Below, piece after piece: positions 55,990 through 64,000 of a stretch of DNA of 64,000 nucleotides (the first letter of the stretch is position 1; every line of letters starts with the position of its first letter). A program made the translations under genes and the position numbers. This DNA is from Nitrospira sp. Lineage in GTDB: Bacteria > Nitrospirota > Nitrospiria > Nitrospirales > Nitrospiraceae. The stretch spans positions 4,504,179-4,568,178 of the forward strand of contig CP126121.1 of assembly GCA_030123625.1 (NCBI GenBank). Reading direction: 5' to 3'. Under the pieces are notes generated by a model, which searched no databases, was not told the origin of the DNA, and was given only the letters and a program-made list of their open reading frames with translations.

Positions 55990-56244
55990 ATGTCGGACCG
56001 GGCATACGTGCTGATCAATGTTCTCCCTGGGCAAACAGCTGCGGTAGTCAAAGCGCTGGGTGAAATCAAAGAGATAAAAACGATTGATCCCTGTTGGGGC
56101 AAGCCGGACATCATCGCGATAGCAGACATACCGGACCAAGATGCCTTGACCCAACTGGTCTTGAGTCGCATCCATCGCATCGAAGGAGTGACGCAGACCG
56201 ATACTCACCTCGTATACCGTCTGAAGGAGGCCAGAACAAAATGA
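55990..56244 (+). CDS. Stand-alone Lrp/AsnC RAM domain protein
   Basis: Protein of 84 residues that is only the ligand-binding RAM (SAM-like ACT fold) domain: MSDRAYVLINVLPGQTAAVV, then KPDIIAIADIPDQDALTQLV and IHRIEGVTQTDTHLVYRL. No HTH is present. Such proteins act as small-molecule sensors or accessory subunits. The frame is open from 55807, but upstream residues are low complexity and the RAM start at ATG 55990, behind GGGAG, is typical. The next gene overlaps its stop (ATGA). Confidence 0.75.
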   Translation: MSDRAYVLINVLPGQTAAVVKALGEIKEIKTIDPCWGKPDIIAIADIPDQDALTQLVLSRIHRIEGVTQTDTHLVYRLKEARTK

Positions 56245-56726
56245 TCCGAAAGGACTATCTTGTCATCGTCGCCCTCACAGTCTTCACCTTTGGATGTGCC
56301 AGTGTTCAGCGTTCTGTCGAGCCTGATGTCGTCGAGGTAACATTGCCGGCCTCGGCAGACCGGGTGAAAGCGGCGGTGACGAAAGTCCTGGATGATGATG
56401 ACTACGACGTGGAGTGGAAAGACGGATCTCAGCTACAGACAGACTACAGGGATGAACAGCCCAGCATTTGGGATTGGATGTTGAAAGGACGGTTCGGTGT
56501 GGTTAAGAGCCGTGCTGAAGCGTCCGTGACACCAGAAACCGACCAGAGCTCCCGTCTTCGTCTGCAAATATCGTCGGAAGGTAAGCAAACAATGTTCCAA
56601 GGGTGGGGCCCCACCGCACCGCAAGTTCCTCAAAGTGCGGAAAACAAGCTACGCTTGATCAAGAACGAATTGAAAATCGTACAGGACACCTACACAACAC
56701 AGACCTTTTACGGATCGAAGCCTTAG
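56241..56726 (+). CDS. Lipoprotein of unknown function
   Basis: Protein of 161 residues. The signal peptide contains a lipobox TFGC (Cys near residue 19). The mature part has ASADRVKAAVTKVLDDDDYDVEW and a region QTTYRDEQPSIWD-like, then VPQSAENKLRLIKNELKIVQD, without a family I recognise. The start overlaps the RAM gene stop. Its stop TAG shares bases with the stop of the convergent regulator (TTAG at 56723-56726). Confidence 0.65.
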   Translation: MIRKDYLVIVALTVFTFGCASVQRSVEPDVVEVTLPASADRVKAAVTKVLDDDDYDVEWKDGSQLQTDYRDEQPSIWDWMLKGRFGVVKSRAEASVTPETDQSSRLRLQISSEGKQTMFQGWGPTAPQVPQSAENKLRLIKNELKIVQDTYTTQTFYGSKP

Positions 56727-58135
56727 ACGGGTTCTTTTTCCGCTCCTTCAGCCTCTTCTCCAAGATCCAGACCGAAACGCTCCGCCATACGGTAGAGCGT
56801 TCGCCTGTCGATGCCGAGAATTTTTGCGGCCTTGACCTTATTTCCTTTCGTTTCCTTGAGTACGCGAGTCAAATGACGTTTTTCCACTTCTTCTAAGGTC
56901 AAACACACCGCATCGAGCTGATCGGCTTGAGAAAGTCGTGCATCCGCTTCAGTCGTTGCGCTCTGGCGAATCACTTCAGGTAAATCATCCGGCGTCAGCA
57001 GAGGGCCGTGGCTTAATGACACGGCGCGTTCAATCGCATTTTCAAGCTCTCGGACGTTGCCGGGCCATCGATACTGGGTCAAGAGCACCATCGTTTCCGG
57101 CAGGACTCCCCGTACCGCATGGTCCGTACCTGCCGCGCACTTTTGTAAGAAGTGGTGCACCAGCATCGGAATGTCTTCCCGCCGATTGGCTAAGGACGGC
57201 AACGTGATCGGAACGACTTTCAGTCGGTAGAAGAGGTCGTCCCGAAATTTTCCTTCTTTCACCAGCTGTTCAAGATCTCGATTGGTCGCGGCGATGATTC
57301 GAACATCGACTCTCGTAGATGTCGTGCCGCCGACTCGGCGAACTTCCTGGTCCTGCATGACCCGCAACAACTTCACTTGCAATGCTTGTCCTAATTCACC
57401 GATCTCGTCGAGAAACAGCGTCCCTCCGTTGGCTGATTCAAAGAGCCCTACCTTGGTCCCTGCTGCACCGGTGAAGGCTCCTTTCTCATATCCGAACATT
57501 TCAGATTCCAGCAAGGTATCGGGCAACGCACCGCAATTGACCGGGATGAACGGCTTATCTCGGCGGGGGCCATTCGTGTGAATGGCCCGCGCAATAAGCT
57601 CTTTGCCGGTGCCGCTTTCCCCCTGGAGCAGTACCGTGCTCTTGCTTTCCGCTACGCGCGCGACCAATTTGTACACCTCCAACATCGCCGTGCTGCTTCC
57701 GACCAATGGAGACCACTCGTCCTTACTCTTCAACTCTTCTCGGAACCGCGCATTCTCCTGGAGCAATCGGCAGTGATCCAACCCCCTTTTGACTACCAGC
57801 TTGATGTCCTCCTTCTTGAACGGCTTCGCCAGGTAATCGTAAGCGCCTTGCTTAATCGCTTCGATCGCGCCTTCCAGAGAGCCGAACGCGGTGAGCACCA
57901 CCACGGCCGTATTCGGACTCACTCGTTTGAACTCCCGCAAGACCGTCAACCCATCCACCGCCCCCATGCGGATGTCCGTCAACACCAAATCGACTCTTCC
58001 TTGACGCCCACGCGCAATCACCTCTTCTCCGCCGGCAAAGGCCTCGACATGATATCCTTCCTTCCTAAGAGCTTCCGCCAACAACTCACGTGCAACCACA
58101 TCGTCGTCGGCCACCAGAATCGTCGCTGGTTGCAT
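56723..58135 (-). CDS. Sigma-54-dependent response regulator (NtrC family)
   Basis: Activator of 470 residues. Receiver 1-125 with D54 (VLTDIRMGAVDG). AAA+ domain (140-380) with Walker A GESGTGKE (172-179), the sigma-54 loop GAFTGA intact (219-224) and FLDE of Walker B (241-244). The Fis-type HTH at the C-terminus contains NKVKAAKILGIDRRTLYRM. It is translated right after the sensor kinase upstream, whose stop shares the A of its ATG (TAATG). Confidence 0.93.
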   Translation of the reverse strand: MQPATILVADDDVVARELLAEALRKEGYHVEAFAGGEEVIARGRQGRVDLVLTDIRMGAVDGLTVLREFKRVSPNTAVVVLTAFGSLEGAIEAIKQGAYDYLAKPFKKEDIKLVVKRGLDHCRLLQENARFREELKSKDEWSPLVGSSTAMLEVYKLVARVAESKSTVLLQGESGTGKELIARAIHTNGPRRDKPFIPVNCGALPDTLLESEMFGYEKGAFTGAAGTKVGLFESANGGTLFLDEIGELGQALQVKLLRVMQDQEVRRVGGTTSTRVDVRIIAATNRDLEQLVKEGKFRDDLFYRLKVVPITLPSLANRREDIPMLVHHFLQKCAAGTDHAVRGVLPETMVLLTQYRWPGNVRELENAIERAVSLSHGPLLTPDDLPEVIRQSATTEADARLSQADQLDAVCLTLEEVEKRHLTRVLKETKGNKVKAAKILGIDRRTLYRMAERFGLDLGEEAEGAEKEPV

Positions 58136-59307
58136 TACGCCTCCTCCCTCGTATGAATGGGTTCACGTCGCATCGCCGGTAACGTCATCGTCACAACCGT
58201 GCCACACCCGATCCCACTCGTCATCGCGAGGCTACCCCCATGAGCCACCACCGATTCGCGGCTCAAGAATAGCCCCAATCCCGTTCCCTTGCCAACCGCC
58301 TTCGTCGTAAAAAATGGCTCAAAAGCTTTCTGTACGTCTTCCTCCGGCATACCGCATCCTGTATCTTGCACCTCGATCGTCACCACTGACGACGACATAC
58401 CGTCTGCAATCAGCCGACCGCGGTCGAGTTCGGCTGACGACGCCTCGCGAGTTCCTGCCATGACGGTCACTTTCCCCTGTGCAGGTGTTGCGGCAAGCGC
58501 ATTGGTCAGAACGTTTACCAATGCCTGATGAATTTTTTCCTTGTCCGCCCAAACCAGAGGAAGGTCCTTTGGAACGTCGACAATCAGAGTGATCCCTTTC
58601 TCATGAAAAGCCGGTTCCATCAGAACCGCAGAGGGGCTGACCACTTCCTCGACGGGAAGCCATTGCGGCTCAGGCTGCCGTGGCCGGGTAGAAGACAGCA
58701 AATCCTGAATGATTCGAACCACCCGCGTGAGCTGATCATCGATGACGGCCACCCGCTTTCTCATCTCCGGCGTGGCACCAGGCTCCTCGGCCAGAGCCTG
58801 GACATGCCACGCAATCGAGTGAAGCGGCGTGCCCACCTCATGCGCCACAGACGCCACCAACTGACCCACCGCAGCCAACCGTTCCGACCGATTCAGCTGG
58901 TCTTTCGCCTGTACGAGTTGCGTGTTGGCTTTGAGCAGACTTTCGGTTTCTCGGGCGAGCGCCGCCCTCGCCGCCTCCTCTCTCGCCTTCCTCTCTTCCC
59001 AACTCACACCCAGGTAAGCCACCAACAGCAAGACGCCGACGACCACGCTCCGATTAATGACCGCCGATTGAAACCTGCCCGGCTTCGTCGGTTGGAGTAG
59101 ACCAGAATAGGTCGCAACGACACAGGCCAGCACCGTCACCACCATGATGGTTCTATTCCGGAGGGTGGTCACCAATAAGATAGGCAACACGTATCCATAC
59201 GCCCCGACGACATTGACCGGAGCAAATTCTTCAATGATCAGGATGATGAGAAAACAGGCAGCCGCGATGGCCAGCATGAGACGGTCACGATGCGTCATGG
59301 CAGTCAT
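58135..59307 (-). CDS. Membrane sensor histidine kinase
   Basis: Sensor of 390 residues. Three or four hydrophobic segments (about 10-28, 38-48, 53-70, 85-102) anchor it with hardly any periplasmic loop, so it probably senses within the membrane. The dimerisation domain has [17 protein letters not shown] (H156). The ATPase domain has [23 protein letters not shown] and [16 protein letters not shown] 59307 lies seven bases after GGAG. Longer frames start at 59355 (ATG) and 59394 (TTG). It is coupled to the regulator downstream and follows malQ. Confidence 0.85.
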   Translation of the reverse strand: MTAMTHRDRLMLAIAAACFLIILIIEEFAPVNVVGAYGYVLPILLVTTLRNRTIMVVTVLACVVATYSGLLQPTKPGRFQSAVINRSVVVGVLLLVAYLGVSWEERKAREEAARAALARETESLLKANTQLVQAKDQLNRSERLAAVGQLVASVAHEVGTPLHSIAWHVQALAEEPGATPEMRKRVAVIDDQLTRVVRIIQDLLSSTRPRQPEPQWLPVEEVVSPSAVLMEPAFHEKGITLIVDVPKDLPLVWADKEKIHQALVNVLTNALAATPAQGKVTVMAGTREASSAELDRGRLIADGMSSSVVTIEVQDTGCGMPEEDVQKAFEPFFTTKAVGKGTGLGLFLSRESVVAHGGSLAMTSGIGCGTVVTMTLPAMRREPIHTREEA

Positions 59308-59386
59308 CGACTCGCTCCGCTTGGCCGAGGATGACGACTTCTGAATTGAGAACATCGGTAACGAGTGGGTTCCTTCACAGAAGTAC

Positions 59387-61639
59387 TTACACAAGAGGGC
59401 GGGTCATACGCAACAGAGACGCGAGTCGCTCAAATCGCGAGTCTTGGACCAAATCCTCCACTGTCAGACTCAATTTCCGGCACCAATTCGGGTGCTGGTC
59501 CACCGTTCCCGGTAGATTAGTCTGGCATCGGGTGCCAATGATATCTTCAACATTGGCCAAGACGATGGACGCTGGTGTCCGGGCCAGATATTGATGAATA
59601 CCTTCCATCAACTCAGTCGTCATCCTCGGCACGTAGGTCGGATCATCGGATACCCCCATGGGCAGGAGTCCTTCCGACTTCAATGCAGCGAGGATTCCCT
59701 TCTTTTCTCGATGCCGCTCTTCCCACATCGCATTGCGAGCCTCCTCCGAAGCGAAGAACCCCAGCTCGGATCGAGTTTCGATATCCACACCTTCCCAATA
59801 TCCGCTCAATGGCGGAAGATCGTGGGTTGTGACGACGGCGAGAGATTGAGCGGGATAGTGAGCCGGAGGCTTCCAACTTCCCCGGTACTCTCGCTCAAAA
59901 TAGAAGACTCGATACGAGAAGACCCCTGCTGTTCCGAGCCGGTCGCGCACCCAATCCGGAACGGTTCCTAGATCTTCGCCGATCACCAGTGCCTTCGCCC
60001 GCATGCTTTCCAGCGCCAAAATCGCCAGCAGTTCATCATCCCGGTAATGCACGTACGTCCCCCTCGCGGGTGGGAGACCACGGGGAATCCAAAACAGTCG
60101 AAAGAGCGCCATGACATGATCGATCCGTATCGCCCCTCCATAGCGGAGATTATTGCGTAGCAATTCGATGAAATATCGATACCCGCTTGCGCGCAGACGC
60201 AATGGATCGAGTGGAGAAATTCCCCAATTCTGTCCCTCAGGACCAAGTGCATCGGGAGGCGCACCGCAATCAGCCTTGAACGCCAACACCTCTTGATTCA
60301 ACCATCCATCGGCGCCATAGCGTTCGCTGCCCAGTGCAAAGTCATGGTACAAACCGATCGGCATACCCGCCTCATGCGTCTTCTTCACCGCCCCGAGCAG
60401 CTGTTCCGCGACCAGCCATTGCAGATATTGAAAGAATCGTACACGCGGCATCTGCCGACGCCGAAACTCTTCCACGGCTTCCGAAGTGGGAGATCGGTAG
60501 GGTTCCGGCCAGTCTTCCCAGATCGTCGACGTCGAGGAGACGGACTGCCGCTCTTCCTCCAGAGCTTGAAATACCGCATAGCGCGCCAGGGACTCTCCTT
60601 CCCGCTCTGTGAAGTGAAGAAAGCTTTTCCCCCGATCAGTCTTTGGCTTCAACTCCGGTTCGAGGCCTTCGAAGTTCTCCCGCAAAAATACCCGATAGCA
60701 AAGCTCGAGGATCTCGCGTTTCGTTGACTTTACCGCGTCGTAATCCACAAACTCGGATCGTCGAGCCGCTTCGATCCTTGCACGAAATAGTGGATCGGCA
60801 AGCCGGCTTTGCACATCCGGACCCATCCAACACTCTGGAACCTGGGTGACGTCAATATACAAGTCGTTCAAAAACAGACGGCTGGTGGGCGCATAGGGAC
60901 TAATATGATAAGGCTTGGTATTTTTGAGAGCGTGGAGCGGGTTTAGCCCGATCACAGCAGCGCCCAGACGGTTTCCTGTCCATTCGATGACGGCGCCCAG
61001 ATCTCGAAAATCGCCGATGCCCCAATTATGATGGCTCCGCAATGAATAGAGCTGTAAGGCTACGCCCCACCATCGAACACCCTGCTGAAGTTCATCAGGA
61101 ATGTAACAGCGCTCCGGCGCGACAATGAGGCGGAACGTGGATTTCGTATCCATGCTGCCTCCCTTTGCGTTGGCTTTGGCTGTGTAATAGCCAAGCGGCA
61201 GGTCTTGTGGAAACATCATGGCGACACGAATAAACCTGCGTCCCTGAATCGTGCGAGTCTCTTCGACTCTCAGACCCGGCCCATCCGTTCGCTCACACTG
61301 CTTTTCTCCGTTCTCCGCATAGAGTGACCACTTAACATAAAGACCCGAATCCTCCGATCTCTCACATGGCCCATACCACGACCAGGTACCTACGTCTCGT
61401 CCCAACCGCAGTACATGGACAGGTTCACAGCCTTGCAACCACCAACGATTATCCCACCCCTCTAGCTCCGCAATGAGTTCCTCACGATTCGCAACCCGCA
61501 GATTCATGGCGGCCAGAATGGCCCGTCGTGTCTCGTCTGTCGTCACATGGCACATTCCGGCGATGTCATAGTAGTCGGCAGCAATCCCCGTCCGATCGGC
61601 CAACATACGCAAGAGATCACTTTCAGATCGATCGTACAT
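59387..61639 (-). CDS. malQ: 4-alpha-glucanotransferase MalQ (GH77)
   Basis: Enzyme of 750 residues that moves alpha-1,4-glucan segments between chains and releases glucose. Catalytic GH77 features are visible: the nucleophile Asp in GGAIRIDHVMALFRLFWIPRG (IRIDHVM), the acid/base Glu in LVIGEDLGTVP, and TTHDLPPLSGYW. The extra N-terminal part (about 1-190) is the beta-rich domain found in long MalQ forms. The frame opens at TTG 61669; ATG 61639 begins the usual MYDRSESDLL. The gene is followed within 80 bases by the sensor kinase and regulator, an unusual link between glucan handling and a two-component system. Confidence 0.9.
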   Translation of the reverse strand: MYDRSESDLLRMLADRTGIAADYYDIAGMCHVTTDETRRAILAAMNLRVANREELIAELEGWDNRWWLQGCEPVHVLRLGRDVGTWSWYGPCERSEDSGLYVKWSLYAENGEKQCERTDGPGLRVEETRTIQGRRFIRVAMMFPQDLPLGYYTAKANAKGGSMDTKSTFRLIVAPERCYIPDELQQGVRWWGVALQLYSLRSHHNWGIGDFRDLGAVIEWTGNRLGAAVIGLNPLHALKNTKPYHISPYAPTSRLFLNDLYIDVTQVPECWMGPDVQSRLADPLFRARIEAARRSEFVDYDAVKSTKREILELCYRVFLRENFEGLEPELKPKTDRGKSFLHFTEREGESLARYAVFQALEEERQSVSSTSTIWEDWPEPYRSPTSEAVEEFRRRQMPRVRFFQYLQWLVAEQLLGAVKKTHEAGMPIGLYHDFALGSERYGADGWLNQEVLAFKADCGAPPDALGPEGQNWGISPLDPLRLRASGYRYFIELLRNNLRYGGAIRIDHVMALFRLFWIPRGLPPARGTYVHYRDDELLAILALESMRAKALVIGEDLGTVPDWVRDRLGTAGVFSYRVFYFEREYRGSWKPPAHYPAQSLAVVTTHDLPPLSGYWEGVDIETRSELGFFASEEARNAMWEERHREKKGILAALKSEGLLPMGVSDDPTYVPRMTTELMEGIHQYLARTPASIVLANVEDIIGTRCQTNLPGTVDQHPNWCRKLSLTVEDLVQDSRFERLASLLRMTRPLV

Positions 61640-61760
61640 ACTGGGAGTCTGAGTGAATGGCAAGATCAAGTCAAGGTAATGCGAACTCTAAGTCCATGTA
61701 TTCGATCGGCTGGGAAGTGAACTATCGAATAGCTGACTGGGTGCTTTTACAAAACAGCTT

Positions 61761-63113
61761 TTAGTTCAGTGTATAGAGATTCCCCGTCGAGCGGGCGAGA
61801 TGAACTCGAGCGGCATTGAGCTGAAAGAGCGCGGTGATGAGGTTTTCTCTGGCACGGGTCAGTGATGAAAGCCCGTTGGTAAGTTCCAAGTGACTGGTGG
61901 AGGTAAGAATCGTGTAACGTTCCCGCGCAAGGTTCAGTTCCTTGGTCGCCATCTGTAAACCGGCCTGTGCGATATTCACTTGCTCTTGTGCCGCTGTGAG
62001 CGAAGCGAGGGCATCGTGCACTTCCATTTTGACTTGGTTGAGCACCGATCTCATGCGCAACGATTCTTGCTGCCACTGGCTTCTGGCTTGGGCGATGCGG
62101 CCTTCACGCTGGGCTCCGTCGAAGATGGGTATCTGGAGAATCAGTGCCATATTGTAAGTATCGAGGGTGTTGTTCCACCGATTGCCGACAAGTCCATAAT
62201 CTCCCTGGGCGACGAGCGATGGCACTCGTTCCCCCGTGATAGATGAATAGGCCAACTCAGAGGCTTTCACCCGAGTATGCTGTGCCTGAATCTCCGGCCG
62301 TTGACTCAATGCCTCTTCCATCGCCCCTTGCGGCGTTGGTATACTCCGCACATCCTTCACCCATTCATCGGTCAAAATAAGCGGTATCTCCGTAGGCAGC
62401 GCAAGTAGATTGATAAGACTCAGTTTGGCATGTTCAAGGTCATACCGCGCTGATGATCCCTGTTGCCTCTCAGCCGCTAATTGCGCTTCCAGTCGGGTGA
62501 TATCGAGGCCCGTGGCGATTCCTCCTCGTTGTCGCTGCCTGACAATCTCAAGTAATTCATTCATGACCTGCTGATTCGTCTCATGCATGTTGATCATGGC
62601 CATGGCCTTCAACCCTTCCATGTAGACCAAGGCCACCGTGGCCATCGCGTCGAACCGTTTGGCTTCCGATTCCTGTTCCGTCACGTGCAGAGATTCACGT
62701 GAAGCCCGCCAGCGCTGGATCAGGCTGAGACTGAACAGATTTTGTGTCGCGCTGATTCTGGTATCCAAAATACTGAATGGATCGGTACGCACTGGAGACA
62801 GGCCGATCGTTCCGAGAAATTGCGTTCGCCTGGTTTGCCTGACATCGGCCGAGATGTTGGGAAGCATCGCGCCCAATTGTGTCTGCACCTGGCCTTGGGC
62901 CTCTTGAATCCGCTCCTTGTACAGAAGCACGTCGGGGTTGTTGTTGATCGCCGCCGCCAATGCCCCTTTCAAGGTAAGATTGAGCGGCTGACGTGTCTGT
63001 GACTGAGCGAGGCGACCGGATTCTCCGGTTGAAATGCCGGCCTGCGCCAGATCCGGGTCGAGTACAGGGACGACAAGCAGACAGAGCCCAAGCAGCGCCC
63101 ATGATGGGACCAT
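61761..63113 (-). CDS. TolC-like outer membrane efflux protein
   Basis: Exported protein of 450 residues with a signal peptide to about AQA (residue 26). Two copies of the outer membrane efflux repeat are present. The first has LTLKGALAAAINNNPDVLLYKERIQEAQG and the second starts near PTPQGAMEEALSQRPEIQAQHTRVKASELAY, both in the coiled TolC style. It lies three bases after the HlyD-like gene, so the two form one secretion unit. Its cargo and the inner membrane ATPase lie beyond the window. Confidence 0.88.
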   Translation of the reverse strand: MVPSWALLGLCLLVVPVLDPDLAQAGISTGESGRLAQSQTRQPLNLTLKGALAAAINNNPDVLLYKERIQEAQGQVQTQLGAMLPNISADVRQTRRTQFLGTIGLSPVRTDPFSILDTRISATQNLFSLSLIQRWRASRESLHVTEQESEAKRFDAMATVALVYMEGLKAMAMINMHETNQQVMNELLEIVRQRQRGGIATGLDITRLEAQLAAERQQGSSARYDLEHAKLSLINLLALPTEIPLILTDEWVKDVRSIPTPQGAMEEALSQRPEIQAQHTRVKASELAYSSITGERVPSLVAQGDYGLVGNRWNNTLDTYNMALILQIPIFDGAQREGRIAQARSQWQQESLRMRSVLNQVKMEVHDALASLTAAQEQVNIAQAGLQMATKELNLARERYTILTSTSHLELTNGLSSLTRARENLITALFQLNAARVHLARSTGNLYTLN

Positions 63114-63116
63114 CCG

Positions 63117-64000
63117 TTACCGCTCCCTCAGGCTTTCTTTCATGGATTTGAGCAAAGGGCTCAGGAGATATTCGATGATGCGGCGCTGACCGGTCTTGAT
63201 CTCAACAGTGACCGCCATCCCAGGCGAAAGATTCACCGGCTTGCCATCGACCTGGATCGTCGATTGATCCATACTGACTCTGGTTGGGTAGACGAGTCCG
63301 ATCTTTTCAAGAGGAGCCGCGTCATCGGAAACCGTCAGCACATGACCCGGAATCGTGCCATACAACGTGAACTGGAATGTTTCGACTTTGATCTCAACCG
63401 GCTGTCCTTCCCGCACAAATCCCACATCTTTATTTTCGACTTGCGCCTCGACTTCGACCGGATGGTCTTGAGGCACGACAATGAGCAACTGTTGCGCCGG
63501 GGTAACGACGCCACCGACGGTATGCACCGCTAACTGCTGCACGACGCCGTCGATCGGCGAGGTCAGCCGCTGCAAACCAGCCTTTTGACCTGCCTTCGTG
63601 ACCTCTTGTGCAAGAGAGGCGGCTTTGGTTTCGAGAGCCGACAGTTCCGCCTGTTTGATCTGTTGAAACTCCGACGCCATGGCTCGGTAGTGCTTTTCGG
63701 CTTCCGCAAGCGCCGCCCGGTCCTGTTCGAGCTTCTTCTTTTGTCCGGCCAACTCTTGAGTCTTGTCAATCCGCTGCCCTTCGGCTTGCAGGAAGTCCAT
63801 CTTGGTGACCGCTTCGTGCTCAAGCAGTTTCTTGTAAGCTTCGGCACGTTCTATCTCCATCGGCACCGTGGTTTCCAAACGGAGGATGTTCTCTTTGGTT
63901 TGTTCGAGCGCAGCTTGACGTTGATCGACAAGATGCTGTGCTGCTGCGATCTTGGCTTGATACTCGGCCAATTGGTCACGCAGCAGATGCTGTTGCAACA
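63117..64000 (-). CDS. HlyD-family periplasmic adaptor, 5' part cut by window end
   Basis: The C-terminal 293 residues are visible; the gene continues past 64000. A long coiled coil (HLVDQRQAALEQTKENILRL, AEAYKKLLEHEAVTKMDFLQ, AALAEAEKHYRAMASEFQQI) runs into a lipoyl/barrel part with RLTSPIDGVVQQLAVHTVGGVV and ENKDVGFVREGQPVEIKVETF, the HlyD hallmark. It ends in a basic GMAVTVEIKTGQRRIIEYLLSPL. It pairs with the TolC-like protein downstream. Confidence 0.9.
   Translation of the reverse strand, partial: LQQHLLRDQLAEYQAKIAAAQHLVDQRQAALEQTKENILRLETTVPMEIERAEAYKKLLEHEAVTKMDFLQAEGQRIDKTQELAGQKKKLEQDRAALAEAEKHYRAMASEFQQIKQAELSALETKAASLAQEVTKAGQKAGLQRLTSPIDGVVQQLAVHTVGGVVTPAQQLLIVVPQDHPVEVEAQVENKDVGFVREGQPVEIKVETFQFTLYGTIPGHVLTVSDDAAPLEKIGLVYPTRVSMDQSTIQVDGKPVNLSPGMAVTVEIKTGQRRIIEYLLSPLLKSMKESLRER

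Overview
The window most resembles a chromosome segment of a Nitrospira-type bacterium (phylum Nitrospirota). This is an inference from gene content (haem genes hemE-hemH-hemY, sulfate and molybdate uptake with dedicated porins, many NtrC-type regulators, SmbP-like and histidine-rich metal binders), moderate GC content and dense short repeats. No rRNA or other firm taxonomic marker is present.

Layout. 1-13 kb: the 3' end of tRNA-Ala, a SmbP-like protein, a DUF72 protein, purM-purN, a response regulator with a C-terminal cysteine pair, a sigma-54 regulator/sensor pair of the NtrX/NtrY type, a DUF1844 protein, mazG and small unknowns. 13-28.6 kb: a 1263-residue membrane protein, cyclopropane fatty acid synthase, the leftward haem operon hemE-hemH-hemY, a fatty acid desaturase, an EamA transporter, several small conserved proteins and three consecutive exported proteins. 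28.7-37.4 kb: a ten-gene leftward set that looks like one sulfur-uptake operon, in order of transcription yezD (59 aa), OprP-type porin, ModA-type binding protein, lipoprotein, DUF2325, Asp/Glu-racemase-like protein, sulfate-binding protein, cysT, cysW, cysA. 37.5-39.05 kb: a graveyard of decayed genes (IS1595 transposase, XRE regulator with a second domain, IS630 end, and a decayed copy of a porin/modA junction). 39.06-42.8 kb: an intact alginate-export-type porin, modA, a modB reduced to its last third, and modC. 43-54 kb: a LexA-like repressor with a palindrome touching its start codon, a broken IS630 element, a small regulator cluster, tRNA-Arg(CCT), a complete IS481/rve-type insertion sequence and a 61-residue protein with 22 histidines; long stretches here hold no gene I can support. 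54-64 kb: a fusion protein ending in a PD-(D/E)XK nuclease-like domain that has lost its catalytic acids, a stand-alone RAM domain protein, a lipoprotein, a malQ-sensor kinase-sigma-54 regulator set, and the start of a type I secretion pair (TolC-like and HlyD-like).

Themes. (1) Outer-membrane porin plus ModA-type binding protein appears three times within 6.5 kb, twice intact and once decayed. (2) Inverted-repeat elements ending in CAGGATG begin at the base directly after a stop codon at four places. (3) A second repeat family, made of degenerate hexamers of the GGTTAA/GGTCGA type, forms hairpins and supplies the last codons of hemY. (4) Start codons of several genes were moved from the longest reading frame to the one with a Shine-Dalgarno sequence; two genes (26173-26349 and 37212-37391) are too short for ordinary gene calling.
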